Source: Actinacidiphila bryophytorum
GTDB lineage: Bacteria > Actinomycetota > Actinomycetes > Streptomycetales > Streptomycetaceae
Reading direction: 5' to 3'
DNA length: 64,000 nt
Assembly: GCF_016916835.1 (NCBI RefSeq)
Contig: NZ_JAFFIX010000005.1
Location: 336,046 to 400,045, forward strand
A program made the translations under genes and the position numbers. Shown here piece after piece: positions 63,138-64,000 of this stretch (position 1 is its first letter; every line of letters begins with the position of its first letter). The notes under the pieces are model-generated. The model was given only the letters and a program-made list of their open reading frames with translations, was not told the origin of the DNA and ran no database searches.

Positions 63138-64000
63138 TCAGGCGTTGAAGACGTGCAGCCCGGACGCCTGCCCCGCGGGCCACCCGGTGTTGGCGGTGAA
63201 CACCAGCCGGACGTAGCGGGTGGTCACCGCACTCGGCAGGGTGAGCGTCGAGGTGTTGCCGGCCGCCGGGTCGAAGGTGTGGGCGGCGGCGGACAGCAGC
63301 GTGCTGAAGGTGCCGCCGTCGGTGCTGCCCTGGACGGCGATGGTCTGGCTGCGGGTGGCCCACGCGGTGGACGGCGGCAGGTCCACGACGATCCGCTTGA
63401 CGGTGGCGGCGCCGCCCAGGTCGACCTGGAGCCACTGCGGGAAGGCGTTGTTGGCGCTCTCCCAGTACGTGTTCTGGTCGCCGTCGACGGCGTTGCCCGA
63501 GCCGTAGACCTGGGTGTGGCTGCTCTCCGACGTGGGCTTGTGCAGGGCCAGGTCGGTGCCGGCGGCGGTGCCGTCGGTGGTGACGGTGACCTGGTTGGAG
63601 GGCTGGGACACCCCGCCTGCCGCGTCGAGCGCGAGGACGTCGAAGGTGCAGGCGGTCTGCGGGGTCAGCCCGGTGACGGTGAAGGAGGTGCCCGAGGTGG
63701 TGCCGACCTGGGTGCCGGTGCCGCCGCTGACCCGGCGGACCCGGTAGCCGGTGACGCCGACGTTGTCGGTCGCCGCGGTCCAGGCCAGGGCGACGGTGGT
63801 GTCGGTGTGCCCGGTGGAGTGCAGCGACCCGGGGGCGCTCGGCGGTACGGTGTCGCCGCCGCCGACCACCGGCTGGGTGGGCCTGGTCGCGGTGAGGGCG
63901 ATCTGGCCCTTGAGCATGCGGCCGCCGTCGCCGGTCAGGCGCAGGTAGTAGTCGGAGGAGCAGGCGGTGCCGTCCTCGTCGAGGGCGAGGAAGCCGGAGT
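63138..64000 (-). CDS. Secreted FN3 and discoidin (F5/8C) domain protein, 5' end outside window
   Basis: The open frame continues to base 64000 on the minus strand, so only the C-terminal part is present. It starts with a segment ending SSDYYLRLTGDGG, then a fibronectin type III domain (PSAPGSLHSTGHTDTTVALAWTAATDNVGVTGYRV) and a galactose-binding/discoidin domain (LALHKPTSESSHTQVYG, NAFPQWLQVDLGG, TTRYVRLVFTANTGWPAGQASGLHVF) at the C-terminus. Streptomycete glycoside hydrolases often end this way, with the last domains binding polysaccharide. The catalytic domain, if any, lies outside. Confidence 0.88.
   Translation of the reverse strand, partial: SGFLALDEDGTACSSDYYLRLTGDGGRMLKGQIALTATRPTQPVVGGGDTVPPSAPGSLHSTGHTDTTVALAWTAATDNVGVTGYRVRRVSGGTGTQVGTTSGTSFTVTGLTPQTACTFDVLALDAAGGVSQPSNQVTVTTDGTAAGTDLALHKPTSESSHTQVYGSGNAVDGDQNTYWESANNAFPQWLQVDLGGAATVKRIVVDLPPSTAWATRSQTIAVQGSTDGGTFSTLLSAAAHTFDPAAGNTSTLTLPSAVTTRYVRLVFTANTGWPAGQASGLHVFNA

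Noticed and set aside
1..64000. tRNA, rRNA or prophage genes
   Set aside because: No cloverleaf-type GTTCRANNC context, rRNA core motifs or phage structural genes were recognised in any gap.

Overview
The window reads as chromosomal DNA of a high-GC actinomycete, most likely Streptomyces or a close streptomycete. The signs are strong G/C bias at third codon positions, frequent GTG starts, actinobacterial respiratory gene sets (qcrCAB with a diheme cytochrome c, ctaE, ctaCDF), a pspA-pspAA pair, lipB-lipA next to glnA, and dense GC-rich palindromic repeats between genes. The gene order looks like the conserved streptomycete core, so most genes are housekeeping. The accessory material is in the gaps and in one short segment near 57-59 kb.

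Layout. 0-3.7 kb: end of a rhomboid protease, a lone Lrp/AsnC effector domain, a class V aminotransferase and trpD. 4.0-8.2 kb: cytochrome bcc complex (qcrC-qcrA-qcrB) and oxidase subunit III (ctaE), reading left. 8.4-13.4 kb: a receiver-like protein, an L,D-transpeptidase lipoprotein and ctaC-ctaD-ctaF; together with qcrCAB-ctaE this supplies the bcc-aa3 respiratory chain. 13.7-20.7 kb: a cysteine desulfurase fused to a TusA-like domain, a PfkB sugar/nucleoside kinase, two uncharacterised proteins, an ErpA/IscA-type Fe-S carrier and nadA (an Fe-S enzyme). 20.8-25.7 kb: a GNAT protein, a leftward pspA-pspAA-histidine kinase set, a DUF3043 membrane protein and a methyltransferase. 26.3-34 kb: a trypsin-like/PDZ lipoprotein protease and the cobalamin loop genes cobU-cobT-cobS, with an MprF-like lipid aminoacyltransferase and a rhomboid-like protein between cobT and cobS. 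34.6-43.3 kb: pepA, lpd, the lipoyl E2 gene, a GntR regulator and aceE. 43.5-47.8 kb: a double GNAT, a DUF4240 protein, a TIGR01777-type epimerase and an FAD oxidoreductase. 48.1-55.3 kb: an HTH/TPR regulator divergent from lipB-lipA, a small protein, a DUF4191 membrane protein, an RDD protein and glnA. 55.5-64 kb: a TPR-like protein, an AbiE-type (type IV) toxin-antitoxin pair, an Fpg/Nei glycosylase, an epimerase, a HTH-Mop regulator, a TerD-vWA protein and the end of a secreted FN3/discoidin-domain protein.

Regulation visible in the sequence: a complete four-half-site GlnR box in front of glnA and a partial one in front of the small gene at 52137; an extended dyad over the aceE promoter next to its GntR gene; paired 13-bp palindromes around the nadA -10; an 18-bp-arm inverted repeat whose arms sit on the -35 and -10 of the AbiE operon; and long GC-rich hairpin terminators after most operons.

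Most notable are two families of short non-coding elements. Three nearly identical 181-bp elements with perfect 20-bp terminal inverted repeats each sit exactly on the CTAG of a gene's TAG stop codon (25738, 33945, 45063). Three 125-126-bp hairpin elements with 20-bp ends (3806, 18757, 45295), plus many scattered single arms, fill other gaps. No tRNA, rRNA, CRISPR array or intact transposase was seen.
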